Positions 34,700-43,409 are shown, counted from the stretch's first letter. The stretch: 64,000 nt of DNA from Echinicola soli (GCF_006575665.1 NZ_CP041253.1:191501-255500); one strand, 5' to 3'. The notes: generated by a model from the sequence alone, not told the origin. Numbers and translations: made by a program.

Positions 34700-35404
34700 A
34701 TGAAACCTCTCCCTACCCTACTTATGCTCTGTTTCGGGATTTCCTTTAGTCTCCTGGGGCAAGACATTCCAAACAGTTATTCCCTGATCTATGAGCAGGA
34801 CTTTACAGAAAAGGAAGCTATTGATGAGTTCGAAATGACCGATCAGCGGGCATGGGACCTCACCGTTGAAAAAGCAGGATACGCTTTAGCCATTTCCCAA
34901 CAGAGCGACTACAGCCCACCGTTCAGGTCTCCCTTTAACATTGCCATGATAAAGTCTGTAAGCGTGGGCAGCTTTATCCTTGAAGCCGATTTGCAGCAAA
35001 CGGGAAAAGAGTATGGCCATCGGGACCTTTGTATTTTCTTTGGCATGAAAGATCCAGCAAACTTTTATTACACCCATATTGCCTCCAAACCTGATCCTCA
35101 TGCCCATAATATTTTCTTGGTCAACGATGCCCCCAGAGTGGCCATTGGTAAAAAAATAAACGGTGGCATAAACTGGGGAAGCACAGAACAGTGGCATAAA
35201 GTAAAAGTCATTAGGAACCTGGAAGACCACAGTATCAAGGTGTACTTCGACGATATGACCACTCCAATTATGGAAACCACTGACAATCATTTCAATATTG
35301 GCCATATTGGCTTTGGGACTTTTGATGATATCGGTAAGTTTGACAATATTAAAATCTGGGCTCCAGATCAAATCAAACCTTCTAAAAACTTCTTCGGCAA
35401 CTAA
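34700..35404 (+). CDS. Secreted protein with a concanavalin-like (LamG/DUF1080-type) fold
   Basis: The 234-residue protein has a signal peptide (TLLMLCFGISFSLLGQD). The mature part resembles jelly-roll lectin/glucanase domains of the DUF1080 kind: YSLIYEQDFTEKEAIDEFEM at the start, FILEADLQQTGKEYGHRDLC in the middle, then WHKVKVIRNLEDHSIKVYFD and HIGFGTFDDIGKFDNIKIW at the end. These last segments are the classic final strands of that fold. Carbohydrate binding or cleavage is possible, but no catalytic acid pair stands out. It converges on the DUF922-like gene. Confidence 0.75.
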   Translation: MKPLPTLLMLCFGISFSLLGQDIPNSYSLIYEQDFTEKEAIDEFEMTDQRAWDLTVEKAGYALAISQQSDYSPPFRSPFNIAMIKSVSVGSFILEADLQQTGKEYGHRDLCIFFGMKDPANFYYTHIASKPDPHAHNIFLVNDAPRVAIGKKINGGINWGSTEQWHKVKVIRNLEDHSIKVYFDDMTTPIMETTDNHFNIGHIGFGTFDDIGKFDNIKIWAPDQIKPSKNFFGN

Positions 35405-35418
35405 TTGGCTCTCTAAAA

Positions 35419-36507
35419 TTATCGGTATTTGGCCAGTTCCTGATCGATGTATTCATTCCACTTTCGCTGGGCATCTTTATTTCTTCCGTGATCAGTTTCA
35501 TCATCATAGGCTTCCTGCATTTTGTTCATCTCCCGATATGTCTCTATATACAAGTAGCCGATACGGCCATCATAATCCTCAGGACCAAGCTCCAACTGCC
35601 GTACCTTTTCCTTAAAGCGTTCCACTACGATTTTGGTAATATCAAAATGGCGTTGCTCATGATTGATTCCATAAGCATCCTTTCTGGAACTCCTTGCCCA
35701 TGAGGATGATTTAAGCATAAAAACCTTCACGACCAACTCAAGTTTCACCCTGCCATCTTCCACCTTTGGATCGCCTTCCCAGGCAAAGCTGGTAAAAATC
35801 GATGCAGCGTAAGAACTTCCCGTATGCGGCCTGGCCTTAAAATCATCCCAATCCAGTTTTCTATCCGGATGGTAAAAAACAGTGTCACCTTTTTCGGCTG
35901 CCGGATAATCCACAATCTCCAAATCGAGGCCTTGGGCCAGTTTAATATTCCGCGGTGCTTGCTGGTTGATCCATTCATTGAAGTAATTTAACGCATTCCC
36001 CAGGGACTGCTCCATGGCACTTCCAATGACCGCATACCTCCCCAAGGACCTGGTATAGCGCGCTCCACCATCATAATCGAGCAAATGAACCAAACTATCC
36101 CCATCCAACAAAAAACGTAAGGATAAACCTATTTGCCCTTTTATCTTACCATCTGTGGCGCTTTTCTCCGCTACATTCATTTCTTGCACTTGCACCACCA
36201 CAGGTCTTTTTGACCGATCAGTGTAAAGCATTCCTTCGATGAAGCCCTCCGTACTTTTCACTACCCCGTCTTTAATTTCCAGTGATTCCTTCCTCAGGGA
36301 TTGGGAAGAAGTAAAGATTTCACCGATACTTGACTGGGCAACCCTGATATCCTGAACTCCACTAATAAAAAACTCGGCTGGCCGAATGGACTGCTTGCTG
36401 GACTTTAGGACCAAGTATATGGGCGTATCCTGAGCCATTGCTTTATTTATAACACAAAGCAAAAGCAATGACATAATGCCATTTGCAAATATTTTAGTTA
36501 CCCTCAT
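35419..36507 (-). CDS. Secreted DUF922-like putative metalloprotease
   Basis: The 362-residue protein has a signal peptide (IMSLLLLCVINKAMAQ). Its C-terminal half matches DUF922 features: DRKLDWDDFKARPHTGSSY near 216-233 and HEQRHFDI at 283-290, an HExxH zinc-protease motif followed by a helix (VVERFKEKVRQLEL). The N-terminal half (27-200) is a separate beta-rich region I do not recognise. Proteolysis is inferred from HExxH only. The gene lies between the lectin-like gene and the fasciclin gene. Confidence 0.75.
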   Translation of the reverse strand: MRVTKIFANGIMSLLLLCVINKAMAQDTPIYLVLKSSKQSIRPAEFFISGVQDIRVAQSSIGEIFTSSQSLRKESLEIKDGVVKSTEGFIEGMLYTDRSKRPVVVQVQEMNVAEKSATDGKIKGQIGLSLRFLLDGDSLVHLLDYDGGARYTRSLGRYAVIGSAMEQSLGNALNYFNEWINQQAPRNIKLAQGLDLEIVDYPAAEKGDTVFYHPDRKLDWDDFKARPHTGSSYAASIFTSFAWEGDPKVEDGRVKLELVVKVFMLKSSSWARSSRKDAYGINHEQRHFDITKIVVERFKEKVRQLELGPEDYDGRIGYLYIETYREMNKMQEAYDDETDHGRNKDAQRKWNEYIDQELAKYR

Positions 36508-36541
36508 TATACCTTATTACAACTGGTCCTTTCGTGAAAGA

Positions 36542-36574
36542 TAATAAAAAAACTGCCGTAGCTCCACGGCAGTT
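36542..36574 (-). terminator. Rho-independent terminator of the fasciclin gene
   Basis: On the minus strand AACTGCCGT (complement of 36566-36574) pairs with ACGGCAGTT (complement of 36551-36559), followed by TTTTTATTAT. It starts 27 bases after the stop at 36601. Confidence 0.85.
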
Positions 36575-36600
36575 CCCTTCCTTTATAGAATTGTACTCTA

Positions 36601-37545
36601 TTAAGGCAAAATCACCTCATCTATTACATGAACCACACCATTGGTCGCATGGATATTTAGCATATCAGTATTGAGCGCAGCACCTCCCACAGTTCCCGCA
36701 CCAAGATCAATCGCTAGTGATGCGTCTGTGTTTAACGGTGTAAGTGAAGTTCCCGTTCTTAGATCCTGGGAAAAAGCCCTGGCCGGCACCACATGCGCAG
36801 TAAGCACTGCCGTCAGGGTTTCCATTGGAATATCATTGTAATCATTCCAGTTTGGATTGGTATCATAGAGCGCCTGAAAGGCTGCATCTGTCGGCGCAAA
36901 AACCGTAAGATCACCTTCATCGCCACTCACCGCATCTACCAGACTGGCACGCTGCAAGGCTCCTACCAACTGTGTAAATTCAGGAGTAGCTGCAGTAGTC
37001 ATTCCCACAGCTATTTCAGCAATGGACTGAGAAGGTGGCATAATTACGTAATCCAATGTATGGATAATGCCATTTGATGCCTCTATATCGGTATCCACCA
37101 CCATGGCCGAGCCATTGATCCAGAAATTCCCGTCCACATCCTCACTCACATAAAAACTAGCTCCGTTCACTGTTTCTAGTTCCCCAGCACCGACACCGGA
37201 TGCCATTACTTCGCCAGCAAGCACATGATAGGTCAAAATATCAGCCAAATCAGGACTCCCCAATAAGTCATCAGCAGCCATACCAGTATCATCCAAAAAC
37301 GCCGTAAAAGCGGCATCGGTAGGAGCAAAAACGGTAAATGGACCATCTCCTTTCAGTGTGGTGACTAAATCTGCTTCCACCACTGCAGATTCCAGCACTG
37401 TAAAGTCATTGCTAGACGTAACGATATCCACGATATCGTCTTCCTCCATAGGCACAGGATCATCATCATCGTTACATGCGATCAGAAACATCCATGCTGA
37501 AAAAAGCAGCAAAAGGATGGGAAACTTTGTCTTTGTGGTTTTCAT
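36601..37545 (-). CDS. Fasciclin (FAS1) domain lipoprotein
   Basis: The 314-residue protein has a lipoprotein signal (PILLLLFSAWMFLIAC, Cys at 24) followed by Asp-rich DDDDPVPMEEDD. Two FAS1 domains follow (about 40-172 and 178-314). Each has the hallmark FTVFAPTDAAF or LTVFAPTDAAF and an IHTLDYVIMP or VHVIDEVILP end motif. FAS1 proteins mediate adhesion at the cell surface or in the matrix. The gene is monocistronic with its own terminator. Confidence 0.93.
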   Translation of the reverse strand: MKTTKTKFPILLLLFSAWMFLIACNDDDDPVPMEEDDIVDIVTSSNDFTVLESAVVEADLVTTLKGDGPFTVFAPTDAAFTAFLDDTGMAADDLLGSPDLADILTYHVLAGEVMASGVGAGELETVNGASFYVSEDVDGNFWINGSAMVVDTDIEASNGIIHTLDYVIMPPSQSIAEIAVGMTTAATPEFTQLVGALQRASLVDAVSGDEGDLTVFAPTDAAFQALYDTNPNWNDYNDIPMETLTAVLTAHVVPARAFSQDLRTGTSLTPLNTDASLAIDLGAGTVGGAALNTDMLNIHATNGVVHVIDEVILP

Positions 37546-37894
37546 GGTTCAGTTGAATTTAAGTTAATGTTTTGTTATAACTGATTAACCATTCGCAGGT
37601 ATTTTTGTTTAATATTTATGATAAAAAATTAAACAAATTAGTGAAAAACACCATTTACACACGTTAAACATAGCATAAGATGCGATAAAAAATCATTGGC
37701 ATCCGGGTGAAGATTTTGCTTTCGCAAGGAAATCCGTTAAAACCCACCCCTAAATCCCCTAAAGGGGACTTTCTGATCAACCCTTCAGAGGACGGGGTAG
37801 TTTTAGGAAATCGAAAATATCTTTTCTCTTTTCGTTTAAACCTACTTTTTCGGCGTATGTGAAATTTAGTCGGACGACAGTAATAAAAAATTGA
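37546..37894. other. Intergenic region with CCCCTAAA repeat
   Basis: A segment at 37746-37800 reads ACCCCTAAATCCCCTAAAGG and then GGACTTTCTGATCAACCC, a short palindromic unit widespread in Bacteroidota intergenic DNA. The rest is A+T rich. No gene or RNA is recognised. Confidence 0.5.
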
Positions 37895-38359
37895 TCATTC
37901 TACCAACTCGTACCACTCGATCTCGCTAAGATTAGCTCTTCTGCCACGCTGAACAGGCGCATAATGCTCTGCAAGATATGCCACAATGACTTGCTCATTT
38001 TTCCCAAGATCCCACAGCCCCTGGGTTTCCTGCATCCAATCAATTAACTTTTCCCAATGTTCCTTGTCTCCACGGTTTTGGGTGATCAAATTGGCTGCAT
38101 GACAATTGGTGCAATTGGCAATAACCATTTCATATCCCTCAGCAGCCACCAGACCAGTGGCCACATGGACACCATCTTTGACCAAATTTTCTGACACCAG
38201 CGGTGGAGGGATTGTGGTATCCTCTTCCTTGGGACTAACCAACACATCAGGGTGCTGCTGCAGCAGTAGCACCCCTCCCAACAGTACCATTACGACTATG
38301 CCCAAAACCACCACTATCGTAAAAAGCCCCTTTAATGACTTGATAATATCCTGATCCAT
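37895..38359 (-). CDS. Membrane-anchored cytochrome c subunit of sulfite dehydrogenase
   Basis: The 154-residue protein has one N-terminal membrane helix (about 12-34: LFTIVVVLGIVVMVLLGG) and a small periplasmic c-type domain with the heme motif CTNCH at 83-87. No Met ligand is obvious; HYAPVQRGRR is near the end. It starts 1 base after the molybdoenzyme stop, so the two are translated together. By analogy to SorAB it would accept electrons from sulfite oxidation and pass them to the respiratory chain. The electron partner is inferred from context. Confidence 0.85.
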   Translation of the reverse strand: MDQDIIKSLKGLFTIVVVLGIVVMVLLGGVLLLQQHPDVLVSPKEEDTTIPPPLVSENLVKDGVHVATGLVAAEGYEMVIANCTNCHAANLITQNRGDKEHWEKLIDWMQETQGLWDLGKNEQVIVAYLAEHYAPVQRGRRANLSEIEWYELVE

Positions 38360-38360
38360 C

Positions 38361-39614
38361 CTAACCTACTTTTACGGCAATTCTGTGACATGCATTGTTT
38401 AAATACCCTTTCGGATTCCAACCTGGAACCACCATGGGCTGACTTACCCCATTGCTATCGGTGGCCCTCGCCCATACCTCATAGTATCCCTTTTGCGGGA
38501 ATTCCACCTGTGCACTGAAGTGCTGCCAAGCCAATCGGTTTACTGGCGGGGCTAGTTTGCAGGCCTGCCACGTCGCGCCAAAATCAATAGAAACATGCAG
38601 CTCATTCACCTCCAACTCCCCTGCCCAAGCATGTCCCCTTATTTCCAGTGAATCTCCCAAATCTATCATGGCCCCACTTTTAGGATAGGTAATCAAGGAC
38701 TTTACAGGCATGGATTCAATGATACACATCTCCTCGTCGGGTACCTCCTCACCCGGAGAAACGGGCTTGCAAGGAACACGGTAAGAGGGAGCTGCCATTT
38801 TGGTCCCGTCGTGTACTTTATCCCTAACCGAGATCCTATTCAGCCACTTTCCAGAAGCCGATGCGGGAAAACCTCCTGCCACCAACCTTAGCGGGTACCC
38901 ATGCGCGATAGGGATAGCTTCACCATTCATCTCAAAAGCCAACAACGTTTCCTCTTGTAGTGCTTTGGCAATTGGAACGCCTCGAGAGATCGGCTCTTTA
39001 TCAGGATCACCGCTCAGGTGAGTATCGGCAGAATGGTAACCAATATATACTGCATTATCCCCAATCCCGACATCTTCCAGTACATCCTTGAGCCTCACGC
39101 CTGTCCAGAAAGCACAGGAAACAGCTCCCGTTTTCCACTGGTTGCCGCTGGCAGGCGGATAAAATTCACTGCGGCCGTTCCCTCCACACTCAAGTGTAAG
39201 CTGATAAGTATAATGATGAAATCTACGCTTTAGCTCTGCCAGTGAATAGGTTTTTGGGGAGGACACCGCTTCTCCATCAAATATGAGTTCCCAACTCCCT
39301 TCGTCGATGGATTCTGGAATGAGCCCATTATTTCTTATGAACATTTTATCGGCGGGTGTTACCTTATCATCCAACAGGTGTGGTTGTGATTCAATGTTCC
39401 AAGGCTTATTATTAAGGACGATAAGCTCTTTGTCCTTCTTGAAAAGCGTATATGGATCATCATCCTGTAATACTACCGGCACGTACCCCTCCGGCATGGA
39501 TGATGCAAAAACCACCTTGGCCCCCACTGCCGCAGCAACAGTCGCTAGTGTGCTATTCCTTAAAAACTTCCTTCTGCTACTCACAGAAGGAGTATGCTTA
39601 TCTTCCTTGGCCAT
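38361..39614 (-). CDS. Sulfite oxidase-like molybdenum enzyme with Tat signal
   Basis: From MAKEDKHTPSVSSRRKFLRN the protein is 417 residues (an ATG at 39641 would add nine). SRRKFLRN followed by a hydrophobic stretch is a twin-arginine signal, so it folds in the cytoplasm with its cofactor and is exported. The molybdopterin domain has the Mo-ligand Cys in LTLECGGNGRSEF and YPLRLVAGGFP. A C-terminal Mo-co dimerisation domain follows (about 290-417, with HVSIDFGATWQACKL). It oxidises sulfite to sulfate, or a related substrate such as in SoxC. The cytochrome follows at once. Confidence 0.9.
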   Translation of the reverse strand: MAKEDKHTPSVSSRRKFLRNSTLATVAAAVGAKVVFASSMPEGYVPVVLQDDDPYTLFKKDKELIVLNNKPWNIESQPHLLDDKVTPADKMFIRNNGLIPESIDEGSWELIFDGEAVSSPKTYSLAELKRRFHHYTYQLTLECGGNGRSEFYPPASGNQWKTGAVSCAFWTGVRLKDVLEDVGIGDNAVYIGYHSADTHLSGDPDKEPISRGVPIAKALQEETLLAFEMNGEAIPIAHGYPLRLVAGGFPASASGKWLNRISVRDKVHDGTKMAAPSYRVPCKPVSPGEEVPDEEMCIIESMPVKSLITYPKSGAMIDLGDSLEIRGHAWAGELEVNELHVSIDFGATWQACKLAPPVNRLAWQHFSAQVEFPQKGYYEVWARATDSNGVSQPMVVPGWNPKGYLNNACHRIAVKVG

Positions 39615-39687
39615 TGGTATTGCTAGTTTATGCTGAAACAAACGGTATTGGTTCTTGCCTTATAACCTTTCCACCTTCGTGGTCATT

Positions 39688-39695
39688 CAAAAATA
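39688..39695 (-). promoter_or_regulatory. Probable promoter of the sulfite oxidase operon, -7 element
   Basis: The minus strand reads TATTTTTG, matching TAnnTTTG, 74 bases before the preferred start at 39614. A TTCG lies 19 bases upstream in the -33 position. Confidence 0.4.
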
Positions 39696-39826
39696 AGAAA
39701 GTTTCAAATTCTTCCGAAGGAAATTATATTGATCCTCCATATCTTTATCGCTCCCCCTTTCCAAAATAACAGTAAACCACTTGCCATCCGTCAATATCTT
39801 TAAGTTTTTCCACAAACTGTATAATA

Positions 39827-40013
39827 TGGGTCAAGCGAAAAAGTTGGGGGGGGGATTAGGGTTGGTTCCGATAGCACGCAAATGGTGCAGATTAATAAGA
39901 TTTGCGCTGATTTTTTTATGCTGGAACACGTATTCCTATTGCTAAATTAAAGAGAAATACACTTACAAAAACCACCTGTAAGTCTCTCATCCCCAGAAAT
40001 ATTGCTTGGCCCT
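39827..40013. repeat. Dispersed repeat, copy 4 (short form)
   Basis: It begins GGGTCAAGCGAAAAAGTTGG and shares GATAGCACGCAAATGGTGCAG, AAATTAAAGAGAAATACAC and GAAATATTGCTTGGCCC with the other copies. It lacks the second block of copies 1 and 2. Confidence 0.75.
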
Positions 40014-40046
40014 ATAATATTCGCTACAGACCAGTTCGATCCAGTT

Positions 40047-40191
40047 CGGCTAAAAAGACAGAAACCCCATTTCATGTGTTGGCACAAAAAATGAACATCA
40101 TTAAAACAGGCTCGCTTCAAAGATTAGAAATACGCCTAAAGAAGTATTGGAAGCAATCATGTTCGACAAAGCCTGGATCAAATTACCCTAA
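40047..40191 (+). pseudogene. Possible gene remnant, frameshifted
   Basis: Two frames join into one protein-like tail. The first reads TETPFHVLAQKMNIIKTGSL (from about 40061), and the second, shifted, reads NTPKEVLEAIMFDKAWIKLP before a TAA at 40189-40191. The join lies near 40120. I cannot name the family. It looks like the last 40-50 codons of a broken gene. The stretch 39642-40252 has otherwise only repeat copy 4 and the sulfite oxidase promoter. Confidence 0.3.
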
Positions 40192-40252
40192 CTAAATTAA
40201 CATATAGATCTATACTACTTAAAAGTAATTTGCCCCTATTCCTTCATTGCCC

Positions 40253-40906
40253 CTAAACAGGCCATTTCTCTGAGCGATAGGCACTGTCCCAAAACATCCA
40301 CTCCAGTTTGGACGCCATCTCAAACGCCTCAAACATCTCTTCTCGTGCTGTGGGACTGGCTTTCTCTGCCAGCTGGTCTGTGATTTCGAGTGCCTTGGCG
40401 ACGGAAGTCGCAAATTCCTCCCCAGCATAGGTATCAATCCAGTTTTTGTAGGGGTTCTCACTTCCATCTTGCTGTGCGTAGATGTAATCACCTACTTCTT
40501 TATAGATCCAAAAACACGGTAAAATAGCAGCTACCGCCTTTTCTATATTGGCAAAGCTTGCCTGGTTTCTGATATAATTGGTGTAGAGCAAGCAGGAAGG
40601 GGAAGGGTCTACCTCATCAGGGAGTCCCAGCTCTTTGAAATAGCTCTCATGTAGCGCCCGCTCTACCACAATGGCACCAGCGGCAAATTCCGAAAATGCC
40701 AACACCTTGTCCAGATCAGTCAAACGACCACTGATCGTACTAAGGGCCTTGCCAAATTCACCCAAATAAAACGCATCCTGCGCCATGTAAAATTTAAACG
40801 TTTCCTTTGGCAGTGTACCTTTCTGCAACTCTTGATTAAAAGGCATATGGATGATCTTGTCATAAAGGGGAGCGATTCCCTTCCATGCTTCATTGGTCCA
40901 GCTCAT
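40253..40906 (-). CDS. tenA: TenA family thiaminase II / aminopyrimidine aminohydrolase
   Basis: TenA salvages thiamine breakdown products by hydrolysing aminopyrimidines to HMP. The 217-residue protein has the catalytic Cys131 in LPCFWIYKEVGDYI, and QDAFYLGEFGKAL and WIDTYAGEEFATSV elsewhere. It is the last gene of thiM-thiE-thiD-tenA, and its start overlaps the thiD end by 17 bases. The whole operon lies under the TPP riboswitch. Confidence 0.93.
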   Translation of the reverse strand: MSWTNEAWKGIAPLYDKIIHMPFNQELQKGTLPKETFKFYMAQDAFYLGEFGKALSTISGRLTDLDKVLAFSEFAAGAIVVERALHESYFKELGLPDEVDPSPSCLLYTNYIRNQASFANIEKAVAAILPCFWIYKEVGDYIYAQQDGSENPYKNWIDTYAGEEFATSVAKALEITDQLAEKASPTAREEMFEAFEMASKLEWMFWDSAYRSEKWPV

Positions 40907-41729
40907 GGATAATCATTTTTTGGGGTTGGTAGAAGTGATTCAAAGGCCCACTTCCCTGACCTGTCTTAATGGTTTTCCCTGCGTCAATCGCCTGAAAGAC
41001 GAAGCTTCTGGCCAACTCCACTGCTTTTTTAATATCCATTCCCCTTGCCAGAAAAACAGCTATGGCAGATGACAGTGTACAGCCTGTTCCATGTACATTT
41101 CCTGTGTTTATTTTTTCACTTTCAAAGACATGCTTTTGCTCATTACCACAAAGGACGTCTGCCACCGTATTTCCATTTAGATGTCCTCCTTTGACCAACA
41201 CATAGGTTGATCCGTATGGCAACAATTGGCTGGCTGCTTTTTCCATCTTAGATAGTGAATCCACTGCTTTGCCGATCAGTACTGCTGCTTCATCCATATT
41301 GGGCGTGATGATATGCGAAATAGGGAAAAGTTCTTTTTTCAATAATTCGACCGTTTCCTCCTTAATCAAACGGTCTCCACTGGTAGCCACCATGACAGGA
41401 TCAAAGACCACGGGAATACCGGGATATTGGGCTAGTGCCTCCACAATTACCTGAACCACTTCTGGTCGGTTGATCATCCCTATCTTTATGGCCTTCGGTT
41501 CGATGTCTGAAAGCACCGCTTCCAGCTGCTCCTTTATGTGCTCCACGGGGATATCATGGATACTCTTCACGCCTAAGGTATTCTGTGCTGTCGTGGCCGT
41601 AATGACACTGGCACCAAAACAGCCTAAGGCAGAAAATGTCTTTAGATCCGCCTGGATACCTGCCCCACCACCACTGTCTGATCCTGCAATGGTCAGCACA
41701 GGGATATACGTCTTTATTTTATTGCTCAT
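40890..41729 (-). CDS. thiD: Hydroxymethylpyrimidine / phosphomethylpyrimidine kinase
   Basis: ThiD phosphorylates HMP twice to HMP-PP for thiamine synthesis. The start at 41729 ([18 protein letters not shown]) is preferred because its ATG overlaps the thiE stop as ATGA; the protein is 279 residues. Motifs are [45 protein letters not shown] and the catalytic loop [17 protein letters not shown]. It lies between thiE and tenA with overlaps on both sides. Confidence 0.95.
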   Translation of the reverse strand: MSNKIKTYIPVLTIAGSDSGGGAGIQADLKTFSALGCFGASVITATTAQNTLGVKSIHDIPVEHIKEQLEAVLSDIEPKAIKIGMINRPEVVQVIVEALAQYPGIPVVFDPVMVATSGDRLIKEETVELLKKELFPISHIITPNMDEAAVLIGKAVDSLSKMEKAASQLLPYGSTYVLVKGGHLNGNTVADVLCGNEQKHVFESEKINTGNVHGTGCTLSSAIAVFLARGMDIKKAVELARSFVFQAIDAGKTIKTGQGSGPLNHFYQPQKMIIHELDQ

Positions 41730-42364
41730 TTTACTTTTTCTATTTCGTTTCGGAATTTCTCCGCTGCTTTGGCAGGGCTTTCCGCACTGCAAATGGCCGA
41801 CACGACCGCGAGACAGTCTGCTCCCGCACGGATGACTTCTGCAGCATTTAATGCATTAATATTGCCGATAGCCACTAACGGTTTGGCAGTAGCATTTCGG
41901 AGGTCCCTTAGCCCTCCCAACCCCCATTCAAAACGGGTATCAGGCTTAGTGGGAGTAGAAAAAACAGGGCTCACGCCGTAATACCAACCCAAATCAGCCT
42001 CCTTAGCGGTAAGTTCATCCATTCGCTCAAGTGATAGCCCAACCGGAAATTCTTCGCCTAAAAAAGCTTTAGCGCCTTTCATACTACTGTCAGACTGCCC
42101 GATGTGTACTCCGTGAGCAGCTACTTCTTTTGCTACCTCTAAACTATCATTGATTACCAAGGGGACTTTATACCGATCGCAAAGGGACTTCACCTTGTGA
42201 GCCTTATTTAAGAATGCTTCCTTTGAAAGTTCTTTTTCCCGCAATTGGACCAAATCCACACCGCCCTTCAATGCTTCCTCCAGCACCCAAAAAAAATCCC
42301 TGCCAAGGCAAGCCTGTTGGTCGGTTACCAAATACAGTTTATAAGGGAACGGAGTCTCAGTCAT
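41726..42364 (-). CDS. thiE: Thiamine phosphate synthase
   Basis: ThiE joins HMP-PP and thiazole phosphate to thiamine phosphate. The 212-residue barrel protein has [37 protein letters not shown] and [14 protein letters not shown], and the phosphate-binding end [20 protein letters not shown]. The start overlaps the thiM end by 8 bases and its stop overlaps the thiD start by 4, so the operon is translationally coupled. Confidence 0.95.
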   Translation of the reverse strand: MTETPFPYKLYLVTDQQACLGRDFFWVLEEALKGGVDLVQLREKELSKEAFLNKAHKVKSLCDRYKVPLVINDSLEVAKEVAAHGVHIGQSDSSMKGAKAFLGEEFPVGLSLERMDELTAKEADLGWYYGVSPVFSTPTKPDTRFEWGLGGLRDLRNATAKPLVAIGNINALNAAEVIRAGADCLAVVSAICSAESPAKAAEKFRNEIEKVK

Positions 42365-43157
42365 GACTTTCTTCCACCTTTGCCCATTGCTTCACTTCAC
42401 TTTCCTTGAGATGATAGAGCGCATCATACAAATACAATTGGAGCGTCCCGGGTCCCTCGGCCTTGCGTGCAGCAATCTCTCCAGCTAAGCCGAGCGTGGT
42501 CATTCCTGCCACTGTTGCCCGATAAGGATCAGGTTCTATTCCCGCAAAGGCCGCTACCAAAGCAGTCGCTGTACAGCCCATCCCGGTTACTTTCCCCATC
42601 AGTTCATGGCCATTCTTGATCTTGGTCAACTTATCGCCGTCAATGACATAATCTACTGCCCCGGAAATGCACACTACTGCCGATGTTTCTTTGGAAAGTT
42701 GCTTGCCATATGCCAAGGCCTCATCAGAAGAATGGGTACTGTCCACGCCTTTGGTCTGCACATTCGCCTTTGCCAAGGCCATGATTTCTGAGGCGTTTCC
42801 TCTTATAATGGTCGGCTTAAAGGTCAATAGCCGGGTCAAGGTCTCATTCCGGTACGGCGTAGCACCAGCCCCGACAGGATCCAATACCCAGGGTGTATTC
42901 CGTTCATTGGCTTCCTTGGCTGCGAGCAGCATGCTATCTACCCAAAACTCATCCAATGTACCAATATTTACTACCAGTGCATTGACGATCTTGACCATAT
43001 CAGCCATCTCCAATTTGGCATGAGCCATGATTGGGGATGCCCCGATGGCCAATAAGGCATTTGCAGTATTGTTCATGACCACATAATTGGTGATACTCTG
43101 CACCAATGGCCCTTTCTCTCTCAGTATTTTTAGATTTTTTATTACAGATTCCTTCAT
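42357..43157 (-). CDS. thiM: Hydroxyethylthiazole kinase
   Basis: ThiM phosphorylates the thiazole alcohol (THZ) salvaged from the environment. The 266-residue protein has VQSITNYVVMNNTANALLAI, VLDPVGAGATPYRNETLTRL, IIRGNASEIMALA, and the active-site Cys loop VTGMGCTATALVAAF. It is the first gene after the TPP riboswitch. The operon salvages both thiamine halves (thiM, thiD, tenA) and joins them (thiE); thiC and thiG are not present here. Confidence 0.95.
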   Translation of the reverse strand: MKESVIKNLKILREKGPLVQSITNYVVMNNTANALLAIGASPIMAHAKLEMADMVKIVNALVVNIGTLDEFWVDSMLLAAKEANERNTPWVLDPVGAGATPYRNETLTRLLTFKPTIIRGNASEIMALAKANVQTKGVDSTHSSDEALAYGKQLSKETSAVVCISGAVDYVIDGDKLTKIKNGHELMGKVTGMGCTATALVAAFAGIEPDPYRATVAGMTTLGLAGEIAARKAEGPGTLQLYLYDALYHLKESEVKQWAKVEESHD

Positions 43158-43223
43158 ATCCGTTAGCTTAAAAAACTTTAGGGAACCTGCAAACTATACA
43201 GGCAAAAGCCTGCAAGAAAGGAT
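43158..43223 (-). promoter_or_regulatory. Expression platform of the TPP riboswitch
   Basis: Between the aptamer and the thiM start (43157), the minus strand contains GCAGGC-TTTT-GCCTG (43199-43213 region) and an overlapping alternative CCTG...CAGG pairing that ends just before CCCTAAAGTTTTTT. The two helices exclude each other. No ribosome-binding sequence is evident. A terminator-like or sequestering switch is inferred. Confidence 0.4.
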
Positions 43224-43303
43224 AACTTTTTCCTTCGTCGGCATCACCCGCGTCAGGTTCAAAGGGTCTCATCTCAGTCCCATGCAGGGACACCCCTAAA
43301 GTT
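43224..43303 (-). ncRNA. TPP riboswitch (THI element)
   Basis: Read on the minus strand, the aptamer shows AACTTTAGGGGTGTCC, CTGAGATGAGACCCTT, GAACCTGACGCGGGTGATGC and CGACGAAGGAAAAAGTT. The consensus blocks CTGAGA and ACCTGA plus GGRTAATGCCDRCG (here GGTGATGCCGACG) are intact, and AACTTT pairs with AAAGTT as P1. It binds thiamine pyrophosphate and reduces expression of thiM-thiE-thiD-tenA. The first thiM codon lies 66 bases downstream. Confidence 0.95.
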
Positions 43304-43340
43304 TGTATAATGGTGAATTTACGATTTTAATCCCATGGAG

Positions 43341-43348
43341 CAAAGTTA
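43341..43348 (-). promoter_or_regulatory. Promoter of the thi operon, -7 element
   Basis: The minus strand reads TAACTTTG, matching TAnnTTTG, about 38 bases before the riboswitch 5' edge. The -33 element is poor. Confidence 0.5.
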
Positions 43349-43409
43349 CTCCCAAGAAGATTCATGCTGTAAAACTCCTGGTCAAAACACTTTTGCTCAA
43401 GAGCGTAAA

